A program made the translations under genes and the position numbers. Shown here one piece after another: positions 17,859 to 24,607 of a stretch of 53,564 bases of DNA. The stretch spans positions 1 to 53,564 of the forward strand of contig JAZQUS010000139.1 in assembly GCA_045631445.1 (NCBI GenBank). The letters run 5' to 3'. Position 1 is the stretch's first letter, and the number at the start of each line of letters is the position of its first letter. This stretch comes from RGIG4608 sp045631445. Lineage in GTDB: Bacteria > Bacillota > Clostridia > Oscillospirales > CAG-272. Under the pieces are notes generated by a model, which saw only the letters and a list, made by a program, of their open reading frames with translations, searched no databases and was not told the origin of the DNA.

Positions 17859-19352
17859 ATGAATATCAGCTTTGATAATCAAAAATATATCGAACTACAA
17901 TCAAAACACATCAAAGATAGAATAGAACAATTCGGTGGCAAGCTTTATCTTGAGTTTGGCGGCAAGCTTTTTGACGATTACCACGCGTCCCGCGTGCTCC
18001 CAGGCTTTAAGCCCGATAGTAAGCTTCAAATGCTTTTGCAACTTAAGGAGAGAGCCGAGATAGTTATCGTTGTAAACACCGATGATATTGAAAAAAATAA
18101 AATTCGAGGCGACTTGGGTATTACCTATGACCTTGACGTGCTTCGACTTATTGACGCATTTAGAAATATTGGACTTTTTGTTGGTAGTGTAGTTCTCACT
18201 CGATTTGAGTCAGTGCACCCTGCGGTTGCGAAATTTGAACGCAAATTGCGTGAACAGGGGATTAAGATATATCATCATTATACTATCGCAGGTTATCCCT
18301 CCAACGTTGCAAAAATTGTTAGTGATGATGGCTTTGGCAAAAACGAATATATTGAAACCGAAAAAGAGCTTGTAATCGTTACAGGCCCAGGTCCCGGTAG
18401 CGGAAAGATGGCGGTTTGCCTTTCACAACTTTATAATGACAACAAAAAGGGAATTAAGGCGGGATATGCGAAGTTTGAGACCTTCCCAATTTGGAATAAG
18501 CCACTTCGTCATCCTGTAAATCTTGCTTATGAGGCGGCAACTGCCGACCTTAATGACGTAAATATGATTGACCCCTATCACCTTGAAAAATATGGTGAAA
18601 TGGCGGTGAATTATAATCGCGACGTTGAAATTTTCCCTGTTCTTGATGCGATTTTTAAGGGTATTTACGGCGATGATTCGCCATATTTCTCGCCCACTGA
18701 TATGGGGGTTAATATGGTTGGAAATTGCATTGTTGATGATGAAGGAGTGCGCGATGCATCAAAGCGCGAGATAGTGCGTCGATACTATGATGCACTATGC
18801 GCTTGTCGTGACGATAATACTGAAAGAAATCGAAATGCCGTTCAAAAAATTGAACTTTTGATGCAGCAGGCAGGAATTACAAAGGACTATCGCAAGGTGA
18901 TTGCGGCTGCAAAGGAAAAGAGTGCGGAAACAGGCGTTCCCGCGGCGGCAATCGAGCTTCCCGACGGTAGAATTATCACAGGTAAATCAACGGATATGCT
19001 TGAGAGCGTTTCCGCTATGCTCCTCAATGCACTTAAAGCAATTACAAGTATTCCCGACGAAATACATTTGCTCGCTCCCGAGGTAATTGAGCCCGTTAGA
19101 GAACTGAAATGTCAGTATCTTTCAAGAACGTATAAGAAATTGAATGTAAACGAAATACTTATTGCGCTTTCAATTTCTGCGCACACATCGGCAACGGCGG
19201 CATACGTCCTTAAACACCTTCCAAGCCTTGCAGGATGTGATATCCACTCCACAGTAATGCTCTCAAGCGCAGACGTGGAAGTCCTTAAAAAACTCGGACT
19301 TAACGTTACCTGCGAGCCGAAATATCAAGTTAAAGAAATTTTTATTGGATAA
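17859..19352 (+). CDS. DUF1846-family protein
   Basis: 497 residues, full length for this conserved Firmicutes family of unknown biochemical role. Visible conserved segments include DDYHASRVLPGF near the N-terminus, VIVTGPGPGSGKMAVCLSQL (a P-loop-like GPGPGSGK), and the C-terminal HTSATAAYVL. The P-loop-like sequence suggests nucleotide binding, but that is inference. TTTGGAG lies upstream of the ATG. It is last in the smpB group and is followed by a strong terminator. Confidence 0.9.
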   Translation: MNISFDNQKYIELQSKHIKDRIEQFGGKLYLEFGGKLFDDYHASRVLPGFKPDSKLQMLLQLKERAEIVIVVNTDDIEKNKIRGDLGITYDLDVLRLIDAFRNIGLFVGSVVLTRFESVHPAVAKFERKLREQGIKIYHHYTIAGYPSNVAKIVSDDGFGKNEYIETEKELVIVTGPGPGSGKMAVCLSQLYNDNKKGIKAGYAKFETFPIWNKPLRHPVNLAYEAATADLNDVNMIDPYHLEKYGEMAVNYNRDVEIFPVLDAIFKGIYGDDSPYFSPTDMGVNMVGNCIVDDEGVRDASKREIVRRYYDALCACRDDNTERNRNAVQKIELLMQQAGITKDYRKVIAAAKEKSAETGVPAAAIELPDGRIITGKSTDMLESVSAMLLNALKAITSIPDEIHLLAPEVIEPVRELKCQYLSRTYKKLNVNEILIALSISAHTSATAAYVLKHLPSLAGCDIHSTVMLSSADVEVLKKLGLNVTCEPKYQVKEIFIG

Positions 19353-19363
19353 AATAATAAAAC

Positions 19364-19396
19364 AAAAGTGCCGTCCACTTGGACGGCACTTTTTGT
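19364..19396 (+). terminator. Terminator after the DUF1846 gene
   Basis: Stem AAAAGTGCCGTCC / GGACGGCACTTTT (19364-19376 with 19381-19393) with loop ACTT and a T run. Confidence 0.95.
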
Positions 19397-19405
19397 GTAA
19401 ATGAG

Positions 19406-19441
19406 TGGTGGACCCGACGCGTACCCCGCCATTTTCTCGGA
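19406..19441. other. Left attachment-like site of the restriction island
   Basis: TGGTGGACCCGA (19406-19417) is identical to the encoded 3' end of ssrA (22979-22990). CCATTTTCTCGGA (19429-19441) is, with one mismatch, the inverse complement of TCCGAGAGAATGG at 22771-22783. This reads as the outer edge of an integrated element with an ssrA-end remnant. The rest of the gap up to the promoter at 19503 has no other visible feature. Confidence 0.6.
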
Positions 19442-19502
19442 AAGGGGGATATGAATGTACTTGGTAAAATGGTTATAATAGAACGAATGGGATGGAAAAC
19501 CA

Positions 19503-19531
19503 TTGACATTTTTTTGCTAGTGTGATAAAAT
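19503..19531 (+). promoter_or_regulatory. Promoter of the restriction-modification operon
   Basis: TTGACA (19503-19508) and TAAAAT (19526-19531), 17-bp spacing, 48 bp before the ATG. Confidence 0.8.
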
Positions 19532-19578
19532 GATTATACAGTAAAGTGTGAACAAATACGGAGGATAAAATAACATAA

Positions 19579-21507
19579 ATGACAAGGCACGATATGATAC
19601 AACGCATTGGAAGTGCATATATGACTTCCAATATAGAGGGCGGCGAATATAGCTATATTCAAGAGGCGGGTTCAAGAGCCAATCTTGAACGTGCATTAGG
19701 GCATGGTATCTCACACTTTAAGCTCGATATACGTTTTGAAAAGGATAATACGGTTGTTCTCGTAGAAACCAAACAATCTTTTAAGAAGTCAGATGAAGCA
19801 CAGCTCAGTGAATATGTCCAACAGGAAAGAGCGTTGCACCCCGGCAAAAAGATTATTGCCATACTTGCCAACACAAATAACGATAAAATCAAAGTTTGGA
19901 AATCTATTGTTGATGATAAGTATGTTTTGAGCAACGAAACCGTGCTTGATAGTATAGAGCATTACGTAAGTGTGTTTGACGCAAGTAAGCAAAACGACCG
20001 TGAAAAAGTATTGAAAAATACATACGATTTGAATGAGTTACTTCACAAAATGGACATAGATGAAAGCCTTCGCAGCCAATTTGTTGGTACAACCCTGCTT
20101 TATCTTAAAAAGCTGGTAGAAATGTACGGAGTAAAGAAAATTGATGAGGAGTTTAAGAAAACGCTTCACGCTCATTGGGTTGTTATGGACGGTAAACAGC
20201 TTCGCGCTGCCATTGAATCAACACTTGATGGCTTGCTTGATGGATCCGACAACAAAACCAAAAAAATAGAATTACTTCAAAGAAATGTCCTTAACGATCA
20301 AAAGGTAAAGAAACTTACTATTGCGGATTGGATTAAAATTTTGGATACAATTCTTATGGATATATACAGGTACATAGATACTAACAGTTCCGAGGGACAG
20401 GATATTTTGAATTTGTTCTTTATCGCCTTTAATAAATACACCGGTAAAGCAGATAAAAACCAAGCTTTTACTCCCGACCATATTACAGAATTTATGTGCC
20501 GATTGACTGAGGTTGACCGAACAAAGCGTGTGCTTGATATAACTTGTGGAAGTGGCTCTTTTTTGGTTCAAGCGATGGTTAAGGCATTAGCCGATTGTAG
20601 CCGTGGTAAAACAGAGGCAGAAGCGAAGGCATTGCAGGAAATCGTAAAAAGAGAACACATTTACGGCATAGAGGTTGAAGAAAAAGCATACGGCCTTTCC
20701 ACTACCAATATGCTTATTCACGGAGATGGAAATTCCAACATCAAATTTGGTAGTTGCTTTGATTGTAAGTCCTTTATAAAATCGGCTGATCCCGATATTG
20801 TTTTGATGAATCCACCGTATAATGCCAAGCCCAAAACCATTCCTGAAAGCTATAAAAAGACTTGGGACAAGAAGGCCAAGGAAGGCAAAACAGATCCGAC
20901 AAAGGGCTTTGTGTTTATTCATTATTTATCGGACGTTATAGAAGAATTGAATAAAGAACGCGAAAACAAGAATAAACCTCGAAAATATGTAAAACTCGCA
21001 GTTTTGCTTCCTGTCCAAGCGGCTATCGGCTCAAGTTCGATTGGTGAAGCAGAAAAAAGTGAAATACTGAAAAATAATACACTTGAAGCAGTATTTACCC
21101 TTCCTGATGAAATTTTTTATCCGGGAGCTTCGGCTTGCGCTTGCTGTATGTTGTTTACATTAGGAAAACCGCATATAAAAGCAGACGGAACGGTAAATGA
21201 AACCTTTTTTGGATATTGCAAAGAGGATGGTTTCAAAAAGAAGAAAAATCTTGGTCGAATCGAGCAGTTTGATGAGAATAACAATTCAAAATGGAAAGTT
21301 ATAGAGAATGAATGGCTATACTTGTTTAATAACAAAAAAGCGATAGATGGAAAATCCTCTACCGCTGTTGTTGATGGAACATCAGAATGGCTCTGCGAAG
21401 CATATATGAAAACAGATTATAGCAAACTTTCAGAAGCAGATTTCCAGCAAACCTTGAACAATTACCTTTCTTATTTAATGAAGGAGGGTAAGATTTATGA
21501 ATCTTAA
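19579..21507 (+). CDS. BcgI-like restriction/modification subunit: PD-(D/E)xK nuclease plus N6-adenine methyltransferase
   Basis: 642 residues. The N-terminal ~130 residues have a nuclease-like core, with Asp50 (KLDIRF) and Glu63-Thr-Lys65 (VLVETKQSF), a D...ExK pattern. A helical region follows, then a gamma-type DNA methyltransferase: motif I LDITCGSGSFL and motif IV VLMNPPYN. Type I HsdM proteins lack the nuclease part, and no hsdR gene is present. A nuclease-methylase chain of this size paired with a separate specificity subunit is the BcgI (type IIB) plan. The GGAGG at 19560-19564 is 14 bases from the ATG, which is long; no better start is visible. The coding sequence overlaps the next gene by 11 bases. 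Confidence 0.85.
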   Translation: MTRHDMIQRIGSAYMTSNIEGGEYSYIQEAGSRANLERALGHGISHFKLDIRFEKDNTVVLVETKQSFKKSDEAQLSEYVQQERALHPGKKIIAILANTNNDKIKVWKSIVDDKYVLSNETVLDSIEHYVSVFDASKQNDREKVLKNTYDLNELLHKMDIDESLRSQFVGTTLLYLKKLVEMYGVKKIDEEFKKTLHAHWVVMDGKQLRAAIESTLDGLLDGSDNKTKKIELLQRNVLNDQKVKKLTIADWIKILDTILMDIYRYIDTNSSEGQDILNLFFIAFNKYTGKADKNQAFTPDHITEFMCRLTEVDRTKRVLDITCGSGSFLVQAMVKALADCSRGKTEAEAKALQEIVKREHIYGIEVEEKAYGLSTTNMLIHGDGNSNIKFGSCFDCKSFIKSADPDIVLMNPPYNAKPKTIPESYKKTWDKKAKEGKTDPTKGFVFIHYLSDVIEELNKERENKNKPRKYVKLAVLLPVQAAIGSSSIGEAEKSEILKNNTLEAVFTLPDEIFYPGASACACCMLFTLGKPHIKADGTVNETFFGYCKEDGFKKKKNLGRIEQFDENNNSKWKVIENEWLYLFNNKKAIDGKSSTAVVDGTSEWLCEAYMKTDYSKLSEADFQQTLNNYLSYLMKEGKIYES

Positions 21508-22570
21508 CACAAAAGATTGGAAGGAGTTTGTTTTAGGAGATTTATTTACTATTAAAAAAGGAAAACGCTTGACAGCGGAAGACCAAGAGGATGGAAATAA
21601 CAACTATATTGGTGCGATAGATTCTAACAATGGAATAGCGAACCATATAGCTCAAGCGCCAATACACAAAGGTAATACAATTTCCCTTAGTTATAATGGT
21701 TCCGTAGGAGAGGCTTTTTATCAAAAAGATCCTTATTGGGCGACAGATGATGTGAATGCATTATATTCTAAGTATCATGGATTCAATGAGCCAATCGGTC
21801 TATTTTTAGCTACTATTTTGAGACAAGAAAAATATAAATTTTCTTATGGCAGAAAATGGACTCTTGATAATATGAATGACACTATTATTAAACTTCCTAT
21901 AAAGCGTGATGAATATGGGAACCCTATCATAGATGATTCAAAAAAATATTCCGATGATGGCTATGTTCCTGATTGGAAATGGATGGAAGATTATATAGAA
22001 ACATTGCACCACGAACCTTTGAAAACTAGGAATAAGCTGAGCGGTGTCTCAAAACTTAACGTTAAAGAATGGAAAGAATTTAGTCTTAATCAGTTGTTCA
22101 CGATTGATAGAGGCAAAGAGTCCGCGCCGAATCAAAATGAAGAGGGGGATTGTATTTTAATTAATGAAACAGAAGATAATAATGGCTTTGTTCGAAAGGT
22201 TACACCAACCAAGGTTTTTACGGGAAATGCAATAACGGTGTCAATTAATTTTGGAGAAAACGTGTTTTATCAACCAGAAGATTTTTGTGCATCTGTGAAC
22301 ATTGCTATTTTGCGAAACGATGAAATCTGTACAGCTTCGGGATTGTTTATTGTTAGCGTTTTACGAGAGGAAAACAAGAAATATGGATATGGATATAAAA
22401 CTAGTAATGATAGAATTAAAGATACTATTTTGAAACTTCCAATTCTTTGTGATGCTGATGGAACTCCCATTATTGATGATACGCACAAATATTCAGAACA
22501 AGGCTATATCCCCGACTGGCAGTGGATGGAGAACTACATAAAGACATTGCCATACGGAGATAGAATTTAA
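21497..22570 (+). CDS. Specificity subunit (HsdS/BcgIB-like)
   Basis: 357 residues made of two similar halves. Each begins with a WKEF-x-L-x-x-LF-T-I motif (WKEFVLGDLFTIKKGK and WKEFSLNQLFTIDRGK) and ends with IIDD-x-x-KYS-x-x-GY-x-PDW-x-WME-x-YI. These are two target-recognition domains with their conserved helices, giving a bipartite recognition sequence. Its length is close to the BcgI B subunit and shorter than most type I HsdS proteins. AAGGAGG precedes the ATG, which lies inside the end of the upstream gene, so expression is coupled. The recognition sequence cannot be inferred. Confidence 0.9.
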   Translation: MNLNTKDWKEFVLGDLFTIKKGKRLTAEDQEDGNNNYIGAIDSNNGIANHIAQAPIHKGNTISLSYNGSVGEAFYQKDPYWATDDVNALYSKYHGFNEPIGLFLATILRQEKYKFSYGRKWTLDNMNDTIIKLPIKRDEYGNPIIDDSKKYSDDGYVPDWKWMEDYIETLHHEPLKTRNKLSGVSKLNVKEWKEFSLNQLFTIDRGKESAPNQNEEGDCILINETEDNNGFVRKVTPTKVFTGNAITVSINFGENVFYQPEDFCASVNIAILRNDEICTASGLFIVSVLREENKKYGYGYKTSNDRIKDTILKLPILCDADGTPIIDDTHKYSEQGYIPDWQWMENYIKTLPYGDRI

Positions 22571-22710
22571 TAATCGAGGTAGCAAAATAGTAACAGATTT
22601 CATTAGTGACTGTTGATATGCGTATAACGCTCATATAGCCGTTTTGGCGACTCGATATATATGGAGAAACTGTAATTCGCTATTTTATGGATTGCTTAGC
22701 CATAACAAAC

Positions 22711-22757
22711 AGAACACCGACATAGCAAGTAAAGCTTAGCTAAGTCGGTGTTCTTTG
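22711..22757 (+). terminator. Terminator of the restriction operon
   Basis: Stem AGAACACCGAC / GTCGGTGTTCT (22711-22721 with 22744-22754) with an inner TAGC/GCTA pairing, followed by TTTG. The stretch 22571-22710 before it has no gene I can support. Confidence 0.85.
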
Positions 22758-22770
22758 TAATTTCTCCCAT

Positions 22771-22806
22771 TCCGAGAGAATGGATGGTTGACCCGAGGGG
22801 AATTCG
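22771..22806. other. Right attachment-like site with ssrA-end remnant
   Basis: TCCGAGAGAATGG (22771-22783) is the inverted partner of 19429-19441. It is followed at once by TGGTTGACCCGA and then GGGGAATTCG (22785-22806), a near copy of the ssrA 3' end at 22979-22997. The direct repeats sit outside the inverted repeats at both ends. Confidence 0.6.
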
Positions 22807-22931
22807 CTCTTGAATTTTGCGAGGCAGGGAGCAAAAGAGGTAAAGTTTATGCCTCGCAAAATCCTTCGGTCACCGTTCAAAAACAGCGCACTGTGCTGTT
22901 TTTTCACTGCGTTCGATTCCCCTCATCTTAT
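22807..22931. repeat. Hairpin cluster between two ssrA-end fragments
   Basis: Contains a 13-bp perfect inverted repeat ATTTTGCGAGGCA / TGCCTCGCAAAAT (22814-22826, 22850-22862) and a terminator-like AAAAACAGC / GCTGTTTTT hairpin (22879-22887, 22895-22903). At 22911-22924, GTTCGATTCCCCTC copies the T-arm side of ssrA in reverse orientation; its last nine bases are the complement of 22795-22803. Short open frames crossing it are not credible. Confidence 0.55.
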
Positions 22932-22943
22932 TATCGTGCAAAA

Positions 22944-22972
22944 TTAAAAGAGAGGGATAAAACCCTCTCTTT
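22944..22972 (-). terminator. Terminator after ssrA
   Basis: Stem AAAGAGAGGG / CCCTCTCTTT (22947-22956 with 22963-22972), 6-base loop. The minus-strand tail is TTAATTTT. It lies 6 bases beyond the encoded CCA of ssrA. Confidence 0.88.
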
Positions 22973-22978
22973 CAATTT

Positions 22979-23371
22979 TGGTGGACCCGAGGGGAATCGA
23001 ACCCCTGTCCGAAAACCTCTTGATATGACCTTCTCCGTGGGCAGTCAGTTTTTATTTCTTCCCACCACGCGCCGCCAACTGACAGGCAACGTTTAGTCCG
23101 TAGCACCTTTATGCTTGATCGGTTCAGGTGCGACCACCGATGCAAGTTCACCACTACGATCACGCTCAGTCCGCAGTCGTGGTCCTCTGCGGAGGAACGG
23201 GTGACCCGCAGGTCACAGCACCGCCAATTGAAGCGCCCTAAGGCGCGTCAATTAGGCAGCCATAGCAACAGAATTGTTGTCGTTTAATTTTAAAGTTGAG
23301 CAGTTATCGGGATTACTCAGCCCGCCACGCTTATCATACCTCAAAATCCCCGTCGAAACCATTACGAGCCC
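22979..23371 (-). ncRNA. ssrA: Transfer-messenger RNA (tmRNA, ssrA)
   Basis: 393 bases. The 5' end GGGCTCG pairs with CGGGTCC at the 3' end to form the acceptor stem, followed by A and an encoded CCA (22979-22981). The T-arm AGGGG-TTCGATT-CCCCT and the 5' GGTTTCGACGGGG segment are diagnostic. The tag reading frame ends N-D-N-N-S-V-A-M-A-A-stop (23252-23284). The exact resume codon is uncertain, since upstream codons also read through. It tags proteins on stalled ribosomes for degradation and works with SmpB (17377-17844). The degron ends AMAA instead of the common ALAA. Confidence 0.95.
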
Positions 23372-23385
23372 ATGTATGATGCTTT

Positions 23386-23414
23386 ATTATACACTATTTT
23401 TATAAAATAATCAA
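23386..23414 (-). promoter_or_regulatory. ssrA promoter
   Basis: Minus-strand TTGATT (23409-23414) and TATAAT (23386-23391), 17-bp spacing. Transcription should start about 7 bases before the mature 5' end at 23371, consistent with RNase P trimming. Confidence 0.8.
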
Positions 23415-23445
23415 GAGATTTTTGTCATATTTAAAAAATTAGACA

Positions 23446-23474
23446 TAAAAAAGGCATCGAATATCTCCGATGCC
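23446..23474 (-). terminator. Terminator of the SLOG-like gene transcript
   Basis: GGCATCG / CGATGCC stem (23453-23459 with 23468-23474). On the minus strand it is followed by a run of T (plus-strand A run at 23446-23452). Confidence 0.85.
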
Positions 23475-23479
23475 TGTAT

Positions 23480-23613
23480 CAAAACGCCAATATAATTATT
23501 AATGTGGCTGAAACTTGAGTTTAATTCACCGTGTGGGGCACTAAAAATAGTGTTACGGATTTACTCTCGTTGCTCACGGAATGTGTGTTGACTTAAAATC
23601 AAGGCGTTGATAC
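23480..23613 (-). other. Structured 3' region downstream of the SLOG-like gene
   Basis: No gene is seen here. There are nested inverted repeats: AACGCC near 23483 with GGCGTT near 23603; CCGTG near 23529 with CACGG near 23575; and a tight CACTA-AAAA-TAGTG hairpin near 23540. It could be a 3' UTR fold, a small RNA, or a small mobile repeat. Confidence 0.35.
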
Positions 23614-24069
23614 CTATTTGAATGCGAGGTTAATAATTTTTATCTCCTTGGATTGTGCATATTTCAAACTTTTTAAAGCTCCGCCCAGTTTATTTTCTTC
23701 AACGCAACAAACAAGTAAATCGGAGTTGTCAATCAACCATTCGTTTCGTTTTTTGATAGCGGATTTAAAATGAGTTTTATTATTCAAAGGATAATAAATT
23801 TCATCATAAAATTCTTGAAAAAAGCATTCGTCCTTTGACCTATAGGGTAGTATGAGATTGAGTGAGCTGTTTTTTGTTCCGTATTTCTTTTGAGCGCGTT
23901 TTATGGCAGAAGCCGCGGAAATATCAAAATCGCCGTTGCGCCCGAGGTTAAACTCAACGAATTCATAGCGATAAAGCAAATCCAAAGCAATTTTCTCAAT
24001 ACTATCTTCAACGTATCTTATATCGCGAATTTCTCTGTGACCGATGAAAGCAACCCGATAAATCTCCAT
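23614..24069 (-). CDS. SLOG/DUF1273-like nucleotide-sensing protein
   Basis: 151 residues from MEIYRVAFIGHRE. The N-terminal FIGHRE, the middle GDFDISAA and LILPYRS, and the C-terminal SDLLVCCVEENKLGGALKSLKYA fit the Rossmann-like SLOG superfamily, including a GG-x-x-x-S/T loop expected to contact a nucleotide-derived ligand. The start at 24069 gives the family's usual N-terminus; the frame extends to an ATG at 24102, but that would lie in the terminator hairpin. The ribosome site is weak (GGG, 10 bases away). It is preceded by a consensus promoter and a structured RNA ending in a terminator, so its expression may be controlled by attenuation. Confidence 0.7.
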   Translation of the reverse strand: MEIYRVAFIGHREIRDIRYVEDSIEKIALDLLYRYEFVEFNLGRNGDFDISAASAIKRAQKKYGTKNSSLNLILPYRSKDECFFQEFYDEIYYPLNNKTHFKSAIKKRNEWLIDNSDLLVCCVEENKLGGALKSLKYAQSKEIKIINLAFK

Positions 24070-24080
24070 CTTAAATACCC

Positions 24081-24239
24081 AAAACAAAAAGTGCGCTCTC
24101 AAGGGAACGCACCAAAAAATGTTTCCCTCACATTAGTTACCACACAAATGCTCTCCACTTACGGTATGAGAAAGAGAGAAAACACTTTTTACCAAAGTAT
24201 TTTCCCATAAGTAGAGAACAATTATGCAATTTGTGTGGT
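24081..24239 (-). ncRNA. Candidate structured ncRNA or leader with intrinsic terminator
   Basis: From the predicted start at 24239 the RNA forms a closing stem ACCACACAAAT / ATTTGTGTGGT (24229-24239 with 24139-24149). After an asymmetric internal loop comes CTCTACTTATGG / CCGTAAGTGGAG (24205-24216 with 24153-24164), then GAAAATACTTT / AAAGTGTTTTC (24194-24204 with 24178-24188) closed by a 5-base loop. A short hairpin AATGT-GAGGGAA-ACATT (24118-24134) and a terminator GTGCG...CGCAC plus T run (24112-24081) follow. The GAGGGAA loop is complementary to TTCCCTT in the terminator loop. Alternatives are a 6S RNA or a riboswitch-like leader of the SLOG-like gene. Confidence 0.6.
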
Positions 24240-24245
24240 GCAATT

Positions 24246-24274
24246 ATTGTATCACAATTTATGAATTTTGTCAA
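24246..24274 (-). promoter_or_regulatory. Promoter of the structured RNA
   Basis: Minus-strand TTGACA (24269-24274) and TACAAT (24246-24251), 17-bp spacing. It places the start at about 24239, exactly at the first base of the closing stem. Confidence 0.85.
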
Positions 24275-24321
24275 CAGTTCAATAAAAAATCATAGAAGAT
24301 AGAGGATTATGAAGATTTTTC

Positions 24322-24350
24322 TTGATATTTTTAAAAAAATATGGTATTAT
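24322..24350 (+). promoter_or_regulatory. Promoter of the 24370-27822 gene group
   Basis: TTGATA (24322-24327) and TATTAT (24345-24350), 17-bp spacing. TGG before the -10 resembles an extended -10. Confidence 0.7.
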
Positions 24351-24369
24351 TAAATAAAGAGGTGATTTT

Positions 24370-24606
24370 ATGTTTTTTAATATATTTAAAAAGAAGCCCA
24401 AAAAGGACGCTTGGCCTGAAGAAGCTAAATATAAATACCGCGATTTCGTGCGTTTTCGTCATCGCGGAGAGATACGCTTTGGATTAGTTTATGAGGCAGG
24501 CATCGACGAAGATGGCGATATTGCTTACACAATACAGTTGGGCGGTGAATGTCCAATATTTGTATACAATTACAAAGAACAAAATATTATTGGAAAGGTG
24601 AATTAA
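24370..24606 (+). CDS. Small SH3-like conserved protein
   Basis: 78 residues. A basic N-terminus (MFFNIFKKKPKKDAW) is followed by a compact beta-rich stretch with alternating hydrophobics: DFVRFRHRGE, FGLVYEAG, YTIQLGGECP and IIGKV. This resembles an SH3-like barrel of the KOW/CarD type, but I cannot assign a family. GAGGTGA lies 7 bases before the ATG. The stop is one base before the pectate lyase ATG, so the two are co-translated. No function is proposed. Confidence 0.75.
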   Translation: MFFNIFKKKPKKDAWPEEAKYKYRDFVRFRHRGEIRFGLVYEAGIDEDGDIAYTIQLGGECPIFVYNYKEQNIIGKVN

Positions 24607-24607
24607 T

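Noticed and set aside
19400..19500. A tRNA gene on the minus strand, suggested by GGGTCCACCA
   Set aside because: No cloverleaf can be drawn; only the ssrA-like 3' end is present, so it is read as an attachment remnant.
19579..22570. A broken type I system missing its hsdR gene
   Set aside because: The methylase chain itself carries a nuclease-like ExK core, and the operon has intact promoter, overlap and terminator, so a BcgI-like complete system explains it better.
22788..23096. A 102-codon open frame on the plus strand across the ssrA region
   Set aside because: It is antisense to tmRNA and its C-terminal half is the translated complement of the tRNA-like domain; there is no ribosome site.
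24081..24239. T-box or other amino-acid leader
   Set aside because: No T-box sequence or specifier loop is seen, and the downstream gene is not a synthetase or transporter.
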